Source of the DNA: Polycladomyces subterraneus | Lineage (GTDB): Bacteria > Bacillota > Bacilli > Thermoactinomycetales > JIR-001 | DNA length: 46,965 bases | Assembly: GCF_030433435.1 (NCBI RefSeq) | Contig: NZ_JANRHH010000043.1 | Span: 1-46,965, forward strand | Reading direction: 5' to 3' | Shown: positions 1 to 6,946 of the stretch, piece after piece | How the letters are laid out: each line of letters opens with the position of its first letter | Numbering within the stretch: position 1 is the stretch's first letter | The notes under the pieces: generated by a model | The model's input: only the letters and a program-made list of their open reading frames with translations | What the model was told of the DNA's origin: nothing | Database searches by the model: none | Translations under genes and position numbers: made by a program

Positions 1-235
1 GCTAGTTCCTTTTTACTTACTCTCATGGTTTTACCCAGTGGGAGTGATTGGTTCGCCACTGGAACCTCATACCATGACGTACACAGGAAGAAACCCACTA
101 CCAGTGGGATGAGCACCGCTTGTACGTTCGATTATACAGCAAATTGGTTGCCCTTACCATCCCCAAAAGGGGATGCCAAGCAACGCCGCCTTCCATCCCA
201 CTATTGAAACCGTGGGCTTTCAGGAGACTTTTTCT
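1..235 (-). mobile_element. Left end of an IS200/IS605 (IS608-like) element, partial
   Basis: Read on the minus strand, the sequence from 235 downward starts AGAAAAAGTC directly after ATTAC (240-236). It then matches the left end of the element at 19613: a CCTGAAAGCCCACGG block, then a GTGGGATG..AAG.CGGCGTTGCT block. The TTAC target 5' of the left end is the IS608-type arrangement. Similarity fades at about position 115. Beyond it lie three alternating CCACTGG/CCAGTGG arms that could form mutually exclusive hairpins. An open frame continues off the edge from an ATG at 26-24 (starts MRVSKKEL), and I do not recognise it. Whether an intact transposase lies outside the window cannot be seen. Confidence 0.65.
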
Positions 236-342
236 GTAATAAACAGATCAGAATTTCCCGTCGAGCGACTCTAGCTGTCGATACGGAGTGGAGACGGGAA
301 ACCGAAGACCGCTGGATTTCCACTCCCGCACCCCTTCTCAAC
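236..342. other. Intergenic spacer with inverted repeat, downstream of lipase
   Basis: There is no gene here. A 9-bp inverted repeat, TTTCCCGTC (254-262) and GACGGGAAA (293-301), encloses a 30-nt loop just past the lipase stop on the minus strand. There is no clear T tract, so it is a doubtful terminator. Confidence 0.35.
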
Positions 343-1998
343 TCACCGTTTCATCGAGGACGCTTGCCCCGGAACGTACAGCGATTCAATCCAGGTCCGG
401 GCAAATGGGTGGCCATCCGGGGTCCAACCGCTTACATCGACGGTGACATTATACACACCTGTTTGGGTGAAGACAGGCAGTGTACCGACAAATCCACCCG
501 CCTGACGAGAAGGAACGAGGCGCATCTCCATTCTTTGCTGATTCATGGCTGTTGCCGTTTGGGCCGAAGGCGGCACGACACGGACGCGGACGTTCCAACG
601 ATCCCAACGAGCCGAAGACGCGGAGGGCATCACTTTGACCGTATACGCTACGGTCTTGCCCTTGACCGGGTGGATCTGATATTGCAGGCCAGACGAAGTA
701 GTGTAGGTGACCGTCATCAGGTACGCATCATCCACGCTGTTTTGAATGCGTACTTTCCAGTTGCCGGCTGCCGGTTGCGCGATTCGGAAAGCGTTTATAT
801 TTGCATTCCGAAAAATCCCCTGATCCACACCGGTGAAGTATTGCGGACTTTGGCTGTTGTAGATCTGGCCAGTCGGGGACTCCAGCGTCACCTGTGCTCC
901 GCCATGTCCAGTCATCACATTGAACACCACTTCGGCATTGCCGGATTCGACCGGTACCGTCTCCGTCACGGTTTGCCCTGCCGGGAGCGATTGCCCGCGC
1001 ACCACCTGTTGGGGGGGAGCCGCTGCTTGCACGCGATTCTTGGTTGCGGACGCATGAGACGCTGGTTCCACCGTCATCGCCGTTTTGCCCGTTCGCAACA
1101 ACGGTTCAATCCGGTTGAATGAAGCGGTACCGGTGCGGATAAAATCATGGTCGAAATTTTCCGTAAAAATGTGCGTCGCGTAGGGCAATTGGGTACTCCA
1201 TACGTTAACCAGCCCATCATTGCTGCCATGCACTGACAGATAGGCTCCGCCTGTCCACAATGCGGAGGGGAATGGTCCCCAATTGGTACCCGCAGCGGTG
1301 TAGAACGGATTGTTGCTTACCTCGGCTCGTCCGTCCGTATCTGAGCGGAACTGGTCCATGTAACCCGTCTGGAGGACGTATACCCCATCACTTTTGACCC
1401 CCAGTAAATCAGCCAACCATCCCGCATACCAACTGTAAGCCAGGTCGGCCAGATGCGATCCGTGATGCGGGGACGCCAACGTGATCACCTTGCCCACATA
1501 GGGAGAGGCGCCGTAATACACCAACGCGGTCTGCGTGTCGATCCCGCCTTTGCTGTGCGCCACCACATTGACCGGTTGCCCGAAGTATTGTGAAATCTGG
1601 CGCAACAGTCCGGCCAGCAACTGACCGTTGTCCCACATGCTGGCACCGCCGTTGCCCGAAGCATCCCACAACTGGAGGAACGCCGTCCGGTATCCTGCAT
1701 AGTACGCGTCTTCATACATATCATTGTGACCGTGATACACCGTGTCTTCCCACCAGCTTTCGGCCGTGCCGTTCAACCCCTGGACAAACACGATTGGCGG
1801 CTTGCTGGGATCAGCATTGGGCGGTGTCGCTCCCAAATACCATGTTCCCGGCGGATCAGTGGTAGTGGATACAACGCCCCCCTCCTGTCCCATCTTGACG
1901 GGAGGCGGAACGCTCGCCTTCCCGACTGCCGGTGCGCCGGGAACCAAGAGGATGCACATCAACAAGGCGGCGAAGACGAACCATTTCCTGTGTCTCAC
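343..1998 (-). CDS. Secreted alpha/beta-hydrolase lipase with C-terminal beta domains
   Basis: Probable extracellular triacylglycerol lipase or esterase of about 551 residues. A GTG start at 1998 is chosen because GGAAAGGAG lies 8-9 bases upstream; it gives a clean signal peptide (MRHRKWFVFAALLMCILLV, likely cleaved near AVGKA). The hydrolase domain covers about residues 65-330. It has the oxyanion-region FVQGLNG, nucleophile elbow AHSKGG (Ser149), SNDGLV (Asp261) and FDHDF (His284), a complete triad. From about residue 350 come two beta-rich regions, the first like a bacterial pre-peptidase C-terminal domain (NWKVRIQN), the second Ig-like; these probably aid binding or stability. The Lys in AHSKGG, instead of Met or Gln, is unusual but occurs in some Gram-positive lipases. 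It stands alone downstream of the pseudouridine synthase gene. Substrate is not evident. Confidence 0.85.
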   Translation of the reverse strand: MRHRKWFVFAALLMCILLVPGAPAVGKASVPPPVKMGQEGGVVSTTTDPPGTWYLGATPPNADPSKPPIVFVQGLNGTAESWWEDTVYHGHNDMYEDAYYAGYRTAFLQLWDASGNGGASMWDNGQLLAGLLRQISQYFGQPVNVVAHSKGGIDTQTALVYYGASPYVGKVITLASPHHGSHLADLAYSWYAGWLADLLGVKSDGVYVLQTGYMDQFRSDTDGRAEVSNNPFYTAAGTNWGPFPSALWTGGAYLSVHGSNDGLVNVWSTQLPYATHIFTENFDHDFIRTGTASFNRIEPLLRTGKTAMTVEPASHASATKNRVQAAAPPQQVVRGQSLPAGQTVTETVPVESGNAEVVFNVMTGHGGAQVTLESPTGQIYNSQSPQYFTGVDQGIFRNANINAFRIAQPAAGNWKVRIQNSVDDAYLMTVTYTTSSGLQYQIHPVKGKTVAYTVKVMPSASSARWDRWNVRVRVVPPSAQTATAMNQQRMEMRLVPSRQAGGFVGTLPVFTQTGVYNVTVDVSGWTPDGHPFARTWIESLYVPGQASSMKR

Positions 1999-2070
1999 TG
2001 GGTATCGCTCCTTTCCGTGAATTGATTGTGCCTTTCTTTGGAAAGGAGCCAAATTCCTGCTACCTGTTTT

Positions 2071-2994
2071 TCACTTGTTTTCCGCCTGTTTCACCCGGTC
2101 CAACAGTTGTTTCATATCCGCAGGCAAGGGGGATTCCCAGGTGCGCGGAGATTTGTCACGCGGATGGATGAGCGTCAATCGTGCCGCGTGCAGGGCTTGC
2201 CGCTCCATTCCCCAGATGGCCGCATCTTCCTCATTTCCGTATAAGGTGTCGCCAATGATCGGATGACCGAGATGCGCCAAATGGACGCGGATTTGATGGG
2301 TTCGCCCCGTTTCAAGCGAAAGGCGTACCAGCGACGCCTTGGAAAAATCTTCTTCCACCCGGTAGTGAGTGACTGCCTCCGCTCCGTCCGGGGTCACGAT
2401 CCGGCGGCTAGTGTGGGCGGGGTCCCGACCGATCGGGACGTCGATCGTACCGGATGCCGGCGACACACGCCCGTGCACGATGGCCAAATATTCGCGTTCA
2501 TACCGCTTATCCGCCATCTGCCCGGATAAAAAAGCATGGGCGTGTGCATGCTTGGCAAACACGATCAGGCCGGACGTATCTTTATCCAGCCTCGTCACCG
2601 GCCGCACCTGGTGAGCTTCTCCCCTCTCCCGCCAATGATGTACCAAACCATTGGCCAATGTCCAATCTCGGTAATCTTTGGTCGGATGCACAACAACACC
2701 GGGTTGTTTGTCCAACACCAACAGATCTTCGTCTTCATATACGATGTGCAGGGGAACGGGCTGAGGAGGAATGTGGGCTGGCACTTCGTCCGTCAGGGTC
2801 ACAGTGATCACATCCCCTGTTTTCACACGGGAGGTCAGATAAGCGAATGAACCGTTGACCCGAACACCATCGGTCATCTTCAATCGGCGGAACTGACGGC
2901 GGGAAAACCGGAACCGGTTGCGTAGGACCTGACGGACCATCTTGCCGTCCTCTGTTTCGTCAACGCGATGCGTCATGACAGTGTAAGTTTCCAT
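2071..2994 (-). CDS. RluA-family rRNA/tRNA pseudouridine synthase
   Basis: Isomerises uridine to pseudouridine in structured RNA, most likely 23S rRNA. The protein is about 307 residues. It has an N-terminal S4-like RNA-binding domain (about residues 15-75, FSRRQFRRLK..GVRVNG) and a catalytic domain with RLDKDTSGL, where the Asp is the catalytic nucleophile of the family, followed by ETGRTHQIRVHL. Start ATG 2994 is chosen over an upstream in-frame codon because GGGGTG lies 6-7 bases before it. The substrate uridine cannot be told from the sequence; B. subtilis has several paralogues (YlyB, YhcT, YjbO), so no symbol is given. It is transcribed in the same direction as the lipase, 72 bases apart, and could share a transcript. 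Confidence 0.9.
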   Translation of the reverse strand: METYTVMTHRVDETEDGKMVRQVLRNRFRFSRRQFRRLKMTDGVRVNGSFAYLTSRVKTGDVITVTLTDEVPAHIPPQPVPLHIVYEDEDLLVLDKQPGVVVHPTKDYRDWTLANGLVHHWRERGEAHQVRPVTRLDKDTSGLIVFAKHAHAHAFLSGQMADKRYEREYLAIVHGRVSPASGTIDVPIGRDPAHTSRRIVTPDGAEAVTHYRVEEDFSKASLVRLSLETGRTHQIRVHLAHLGHPIIGDTLYGNEEDAAIWGMERQALHAARLTLIHPRDKSPRTWESPLPADMKQLLDRVKQAENK

Positions 2995-3183
2995 GTTTTC
3001 ACCCCACTTACCAAACACAAAAACAAAAAAGATCGCGATACGGACGTATACTCCTGTATCAATCCATTATAGTCGTTTACATCGAAAAAGAAGAAATCGA
3101 AACCCGTTTCCCCATACATCCGCCTCATAATCCTCCGACCAATTCCCCATAATATGGGTATCACCATTAAGGAGGCCACAAAG

Positions 3184-3336
3184 ATGGACACCAAAAAGAA
3201 TGATCCCCGCTTCACAGAGATGGAAGACGCGCAAGAAACGGATGCGTCGCAGTTTATTCAAATGGCTTATGAACAAAACAACGAGGCGGCCGACGTCGCC
3301 GCGATGAACAAAGAAGCCGAAGAACTGGGCGATTAA
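3184..3336 (+). CDS. Small acidic hypothetical protein (50 aa)
   Basis: I do not recognise this gene. A strong TAAGGAGG sits 8 bases before ATG 3184, so translation is likely. An in-frame upstream ATG at 3154 has no ribosome binding site. The product is very acidic and polar (MDTKKNDPRF..EAEELGD), with many Glu, Asp, Gln and Asn and no membrane segment; it is probably helical and soluble. Divergent from the pseudouridine synthase gene and followed by another tiny gene on the same strand. Confidence 0.6.
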   Translation: MDTKKNDPRFTEMEDAQETDASQFIQMAYEQNNEAADVAAMNKEAEELGD

Positions 3337-3482
3337 CGCATATGGAGCTGAAACAACGGTAAAACCAGTTGGGGAGGCGGAGATCAACCTGACCGCAACC
3401 GGGTGAATCGGTCCCGGTGGCGAAACGGATAGTGAAAAATCGCCTCTCCATCATGATTGACGTAAAAAGGAGCAAACACCTC

Positions 3483-3647
3483 ATGGAACCGTTCCGCCAA
3501 GACCCTGTATCCGTCGACCGCCGCCTGTTGCCCGACGGGCGCGTACAGGTGGAATTCTCCGGCGAGCTCGCTACTTTCGACACGCCGGAACAAGCAGACC
3601 GGGCAATTTACGAATATTTGGCCAAACTTTACCCGGATGGAGAATGA
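3483..3647 (+). CDS. Small hypothetical protein (54 aa)
   Basis: I do not recognise this gene. ATG 3483 follows GGAG by about 10 bases; ATG 3453 and codon 3417 are alternative starts with no good binding site. The product (MEPFRQDPV..YPDGE) has the look of a compact beta-beta-alpha fold: LPDGRVQVEFSG, then ATFDTPEQADRAIYEYLAKL. A strong terminator follows 15 bases after the stop, which supports a real transcription unit shared with the 50-residue gene upstream. The 146-base spacer between the two holds an ACCGGG/CCCGGT hairpin (3398-3418) without a T tract. Confidence 0.5.
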   Translation: MEPFRQDPVSVDRRLLPDGRVQVEFSGELATFDTPEQADRAIYEYLAKLYPDGE

Positions 3648-3661
3648 CGTCGTTTCACTTA

Positions 3662-3694
3662 CCCCGAGGTTGGACACTTCGGGGCTGTTTTTTT
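3662..3694 (+). terminator. Rho-independent terminator after small genes
   Basis: CCCCGA/TCGGGG stem (3662-3667 with 3679-3684), then a seven-T run at 3688-3694. Confidence 0.85.
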
Positions 3695-3803
3695 GTCACC
3701 TGGTCATCGAATTCAGAGGATCTTTCCTTACAATGGTTCGTTGAATCCAGTATTCACTATCATATAGCCATCCAGCATACGTTGGTTATCTTGTTTTCAG
3801 TTG

Positions 3804-3887
3804 AAAAAAGAAAAAGGTTCCACCTGAAAGCTGCATGAAGCTCCCTTGTATGAGCTTGCAACATACCGTCTCCGGATTGGAACCTTT
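3804..3887 (-). terminator. Large-loop terminator after membrane protein gene
   Basis: On the minus strand AAAGGTTCC (3887-3879) pairs with GGAACCTTT (3821-3813), followed at once by a T-rich tract. The 57-base loop contains further AGCT pairings. It lies directly past the stop of the gene at 3905. The large loop makes it atypical. Confidence 0.55.
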
Positions 3888-3904
3888 CAGCGGATAGAAC
3901 CTAT

Positions 3905-4375
3905 CTATCCGCCCATCTTTGTTTTATCAATCCCGATCAATTCTGTCCGCACCCACACGCCGTAAAAAACGGCAGCAAAGAAAAACGCCACAGTGCCTAT
4001 GGCGGCGAACACCACGTACCCATTGGACATGTCCCCACGGTCGTGCACATTTCCCCAAATCCAAGCCGCAAGACAAACCAACGCCGGAAAAATGAACGCC
4101 CAACCACCCATCCAGGCCGCTTTCACCTGGTTTCGCCGATCTTTCGGATACATATCATGTAACACACGTCGGACGTACCACCAGATATACCACCTGCCCG
4201 CGATGAAATACACAATCAGCAAGGCCCCCCACATAATCAATGAACCGATACCTGAATCGATAATCCTCAACCGCCCAACCACGAATATCATCAACATCAA
4301 ATAGACAAAAAAGAACACGGCGCACCCTGTAACGAACAGAAGATGGGGCAACCACAACCGTACTAGCTGTCTCAT
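3905..4375 (-). CDS. Four-TM hypothetical membrane protein with sortase-like C-terminal tail
   Basis: I do not recognise the family. ATG 4375 is chosen because GGGGGA lies just upstream. The 156-residue product has about four hydrophobic helices: FVTGCAVFFFVYLMLMIFVV, LIMWGALLIVYFIAG, WAFIFPALVCLAAWIW and VVFAAIGTVAFFFAAVFYG. A basic loop (YPKDRRNQVK) lies in the middle. Its last residues, VRTELIGIDKTKMGG, are nearly the same as the end of the neighbouring sortase (VRAELIGIDLKKKMVR), and 25 of 27 bases are identical (3926-3952 against 4590-4616). This suggests the 3' end was copied from the sortase gene, or that recombination joined the two. It lies 190 bases downstream of the sortase gene on the same strand. 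Confidence 0.6.
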   Translation of the reverse strand: MRQLVRLWLPHLLFVTGCAVFFFVYLMLMIFVVGRLRIIDSGIGSLIMWGALLIVYFIAGRWYIWWYVRRVLHDMYPKDRRNQVKAAWMGGWAFIFPALVCLAAWIWGNVHDRGDMSNGYVVFAAIGTVAFFFAAVFYGVWVRTELIGIDKTKMGG

Positions 4376-4414
4376 TGAATCCCCCCAACTCACGATCGGC
4401 CCGCAATGAAAATA

Positions 4415-4437
4415 GGCAGGTTGAAAAACACCTGCCG
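4415..4437 (-). terminator. Possible weak terminator after sortase
   Basis: Perfect GGCAGGT/ACCTGCC hairpin between the sortase and membrane-protein genes, followed on the minus strand by only a short T-rich run (TATTTTC). Confidence 0.4.
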
Positions 4438-4565
4438 GCTGCCAGCTGACGATAAAACTCAAATCAAAGAGAAAACCGCTTGCCAGACGTGCGGCTCTTG
4501 CCGAAGGCAAAATGGGAACGACCTTTCGTGGGACTCAACAGTCCTTTACTCATGACCCTGCGATT

Positions 4566-5186
4566 CTATCTTACCATCTTCTTTTTCAAATCAATCCCGA
4601 TCAATTCCGCCCGCACGATATACCGGTCGGGTGCACTGCCCACATAGTCAAACGGATAGCATGTGGTCAGCGTCAGGATCGGCTTGGGGAGAGGAACGAC
4701 CACCGTACGGTCATTCGCGTCAGTCACCCACATGGTACGCACCTGATAAACGAACATCCCGTCAGCCGTTTGGACGTACAGTTTGTCCCCTTTTCGCACT
4801 TCTCCCATCCGGCGGAAGACCGTATCCCGGTGCCCGGACAGAACCACGTGCCCCGTTTCCCCCGGCATCACGGTACCGTAACCGACATAGTGGCCCACCC
4901 CTTTGGCCAGATCATCTGGACTTGTTCCTTCCACGATCGGCAAAATGGCCCCAATCCGGGGGATGATCAGTTTTCCGATCATCTCTCCCGAACGGGGCTG
5001 TTGGTGCGAAGTGATTCCTTGCGACAATGCAGGCCGGGGTGAGGTATCCAGTCCATCCTTCGCGATCGACATTGCCAGCTCCGGATCATACACCGCGATA
5101 TGGAGTTGATCCCACCATTGAAAGCCGTTATACAACAGGGTCAGGCTTCCGATGATGATGAGCAGAATGGCGATCGCGCGCGTCAT
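4566..5186 (-). CDS. Class D sortase
   Basis: Membrane-anchored transpeptidase of 206 residues that cleaves LPxTA-type signals between Thr and Ala and joins the protein to cell-wall peptidoglycan. An N-terminal membrane anchor (residues 4-20) is followed by the sortase barrel, about residues 70-200. The catalytic triad is visible: His119 in LSGHRDT, Cys176 in LTLTTCYPF and Arg188 in APDRYIV. The TTCYPF context is typical of class D. ATG 5186 has GGTGAGGGG upstream and begins right after the stop of the gene for its likely substrate at 5188-6411, so the two are translationally linked. Family knowledge: class D sortases in Bacillus often act late in growth or in sporulation; here that role is inference. 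Confidence 0.92.
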   Translation of the reverse strand: MTRAIAILLIIIGSLTLLYNGFQWWDQLHIAVYDPELAMSIAKDGLDTSPRPALSQGITSHQQPRSGEMIGKLIIPRIGAILPIVEGTSPDDLAKGVGHYVGYGTVMPGETGHVVLSGHRDTVFRRMGEVRKGDKLYVQTADGMFVYQVRTMWVTDANDRTVVVPLPKPILTLTTCYPFDYVGSAPDRYIVRAELIGIDLKKKMVR

Positions 5187-5187
5187 G

Positions 5188-6411
5188 TTATCCCCTCACC
5201 GTACGGAATTTGAGCAGGGCCAGACCGATCAGGAGCATCAGGCCGCCAAACAGCGTACCCATCGGGTAATCGGTGGCCGTCACCGGCAATTTGCCGCCTT
5301 TTTTGGCTTCGTTTATCATTTCTTTGCCTTTTTTCACGGGCATGATCGGCGGTTTTTTCTCATTTTTTCCATCCCCGTCTTTGGGCGGAAGCACCACCGT
5401 TTTACCGCCGTCCTTCACCTCGATACTGATCGTGTTGCCCGTTCCCATCGGCACACCGTCTACCTCACCGGCAAACATCGCGACGACATCATAGGTGCCC
5501 GGCTCCAGTTTGTCGATGGTATAGGTGAAAGACGTTCCTTTGTAATCCGGTTCGGACATGGTTTCCGTGATGGCTTCTTCGTCTTCCAGATGACCCACAC
5601 CAATGTACCAGATGCCTTGGGCTTCTTTGGCATAGGTCAACTCGGCCTTAATCACGTGTTTGCCGTTTTCCGTCGTATAGGTGATTTTCATTCCCGGAAT
5701 GGCGAAGTCATGGTCTTTTTCCAGCGTAACCTCTTTCCCGTCCACCGTTCCGGTGAACTTCACGTGCAGGGTATATTCACCCTCTTGATACAAATCTTCG
5801 AACACGGCCGTGCCGTTTTCGGAAGTTACGGGATCTAACCCGTCAATGGTGAATTCCCATTTCCCTTTGACGTCTTTGGCATTTTCAATCTCGGCTTTGA
5901 ACAGGATGGCCCCTTCGTCATTCAGATCTTGGTGGATTTTGATGTCGTAGTTGCCGGGAACGTCCCCGGGTTGTTCATCGCCGTTTCCTTTTTGATCTTC
6001 ATTCGTTCCATTTTGTTCGTCTTTGCCCTTGTCATTGTCATTGCCCGGTTTGGACTCATCCAGGTTCACCGATACGTTGCCGGACAACTCCTTATCTTCC
6101 GTTCCGTTGTCCACTTTTCCTTTAAAAGTAACCGTCAGTTCCAACACGCCACCTTGTTTCGTCAAGGAAGCCGGAAGCTCGAAGGTGACGGAAGGGCTTT
6201 TGGATTCTTTTTTGGTTTCGATATCTGTTTGCCCTTTCAGCGTCCATTCACCATCCGCTTGGGTCGCGCCCGGGATGGTCGCCGTAATCAGGTGTTTGCC
6301 GTCCTTAACTTCATGTTTGACATCCAACGCATCAGAACCAGAGTTGGCCCAGGCGGTGGGGATCACCGCAAACACCAACAGGAGGGCCATGAGGGCGGAT
6401 ACCAGTCTCAA
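5188..6411 (-). CDS. LPxTA cell-wall-anchored surface protein, sortase substrate
   Basis: Secreted protein of about 407 residues. The start is taken as TTG 6411, 10 bases after AGGAGG; the TTG at 6420 is too close to that site. A signal peptide (RLVSALMALLLVFAVIPTAWA) is followed by three beta-rich modules of roughly 100 residues that share a pattern of GKH.I.A.....A..GEW/GIWY (starting near DVKHEVKDGK, YDIKIHQDL and MKITYTTENG). An acidic Asn/Gly/Asp linker joins the first two. The end carries LPVTA, a hydrophobic stretch (MGTLFGGLMLLIGLALL) and a basic tail, which together make a sorting signal. LPxTA with Ala after Thr matches class D sortases, and the sortase gene is the next one downstream. 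Probably an adhesin or a structural wall protein; the function is not evident. Confidence 0.85.
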   Translation of the reverse strand: MRLVSALMALLLVFAVIPTAWANSGSDALDVKHEVKDGKHLITATIPGATQADGEWTLKGQTDIETKKESKSPSVTFELPASLTKQGGVLELTVTFKGKVDNGTEDKELSGNVSVNLDESKPGNDNDKGKDEQNGTNEDQKGNGDEQPGDVPGNYDIKIHQDLNDEGAILFKAEIENAKDVKGKWEFTIDGLDPVTSENGTAVFEDLYQEGEYTLHVKFTGTVDGKEVTLEKDHDFAIPGMKITYTTENGKHVIKAELTYAKEAQGIWYIGVGHLEDEEAITETMSEPDYKGTSFTYTIDKLEPGTYDVVAMFAGEVDGVPMGTGNTISIEVKDGGKTVVLPPKDGDGKNEKKPPIMPVKKGKEMINEAKKGGKLPVTATDYPMGTLFGGLMLLIGLALLKFRTVRG

Positions 6412-6589
6412 GATTCCCAATCCTCCTAAAAGAAAAATAGGAATTACGAGAAAATGATAGCATAGGAGATTTTATTAAGGCAATATTTGTTTTTATTTGA
6501 AAAACCTATGTTTGTATACAAAATCGATAAACACGATAAATCGCCACCAATTAATTTTTTTGAAAGAAATTTCCATCTTCTTAGCCTAG

Positions 6590-6743
6590 CACACTGGTTA
6601 CAGATGTGCCGCCCATCCGGGCACGTGCTAACCGGGGGATGGGCTGATGACACAGCCCTAGCTTGAGGGTTGCCCGAAACAAAAATGGACTGAGGGTGTT
6701 AACCACTCAAGAATCCCACGGCCTTAGCCGTGTAGAGTGTCAA
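6590..6743 (+). mobile_element. Solo right end / guide-RNA scaffold of an IS605-type element
   Basis: From 6646 to 6743 the sequence matches 20234-20331 with only a few substitutions. It ends in a perfect CACGGC-CTTA-GCCGTG hairpin and then TCAA, the IS608-type right-end cleavage signal. Family knowledge: in IS200/IS605 elements this region encodes the 3' scaffold of the TnpB guide RNA. Upstream bases fold (GGTTA/TAACC, CCCATCC/GGATGGG) and read in one frame to GHVLTGGWADDTALA-stop, perhaps the end of a lost tnpB. No left end or tnpB body is visible. The rest of 6412-6946 holds AT-rich sequence and a hairpin (CCCAT..GACAC/GTGTC..ATGGG, 6757-6787) right after the boundary. Confidence 0.65.
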
Positions 6744-6889
6744 AAACACAATGAAACCCATGAGACACCCTGCTAAGTGTCCCGATGGGCTTCGTTTCGG
6801 GAGGAATCTGCTCATTGGATTGGCTCTCCCATCTTTATCTATCCTTCATTTTTGGCCTCCTGCTGCGATGCCATTTTAAGATTCTTTAA

Positions 6890-6927
6890 AGGGTGACCTT
6901 TATGTCATGGAGGAAAGTGGTCACCCT
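6890..6927 (-). terminator. Inverted repeat downstream of transglutaminase gene
   Basis: AGGGTGACC (6890-6898) and GGTCACCCT (6919-6927) form a 9-bp stem 20 bases past the gene's stop. On the minus strand it is followed by TTTAAAG, a weak T tract, so it is only a possible terminator. Confidence 0.45.
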
Positions 6928-6946
6928 GAGAGATGCAAAATACTTC

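Noticed and set aside
25-207. 60-codon plus-strand frame at the left edge
   Set aside because: Falls in the IS left end, opposite to the element's own direction; no binding site.
364-1122. 252-codon open frame on the plus strand
   Set aside because: Antisense to the lipase C-terminal region, with Arg/His-rich composition and no ribosome binding site.
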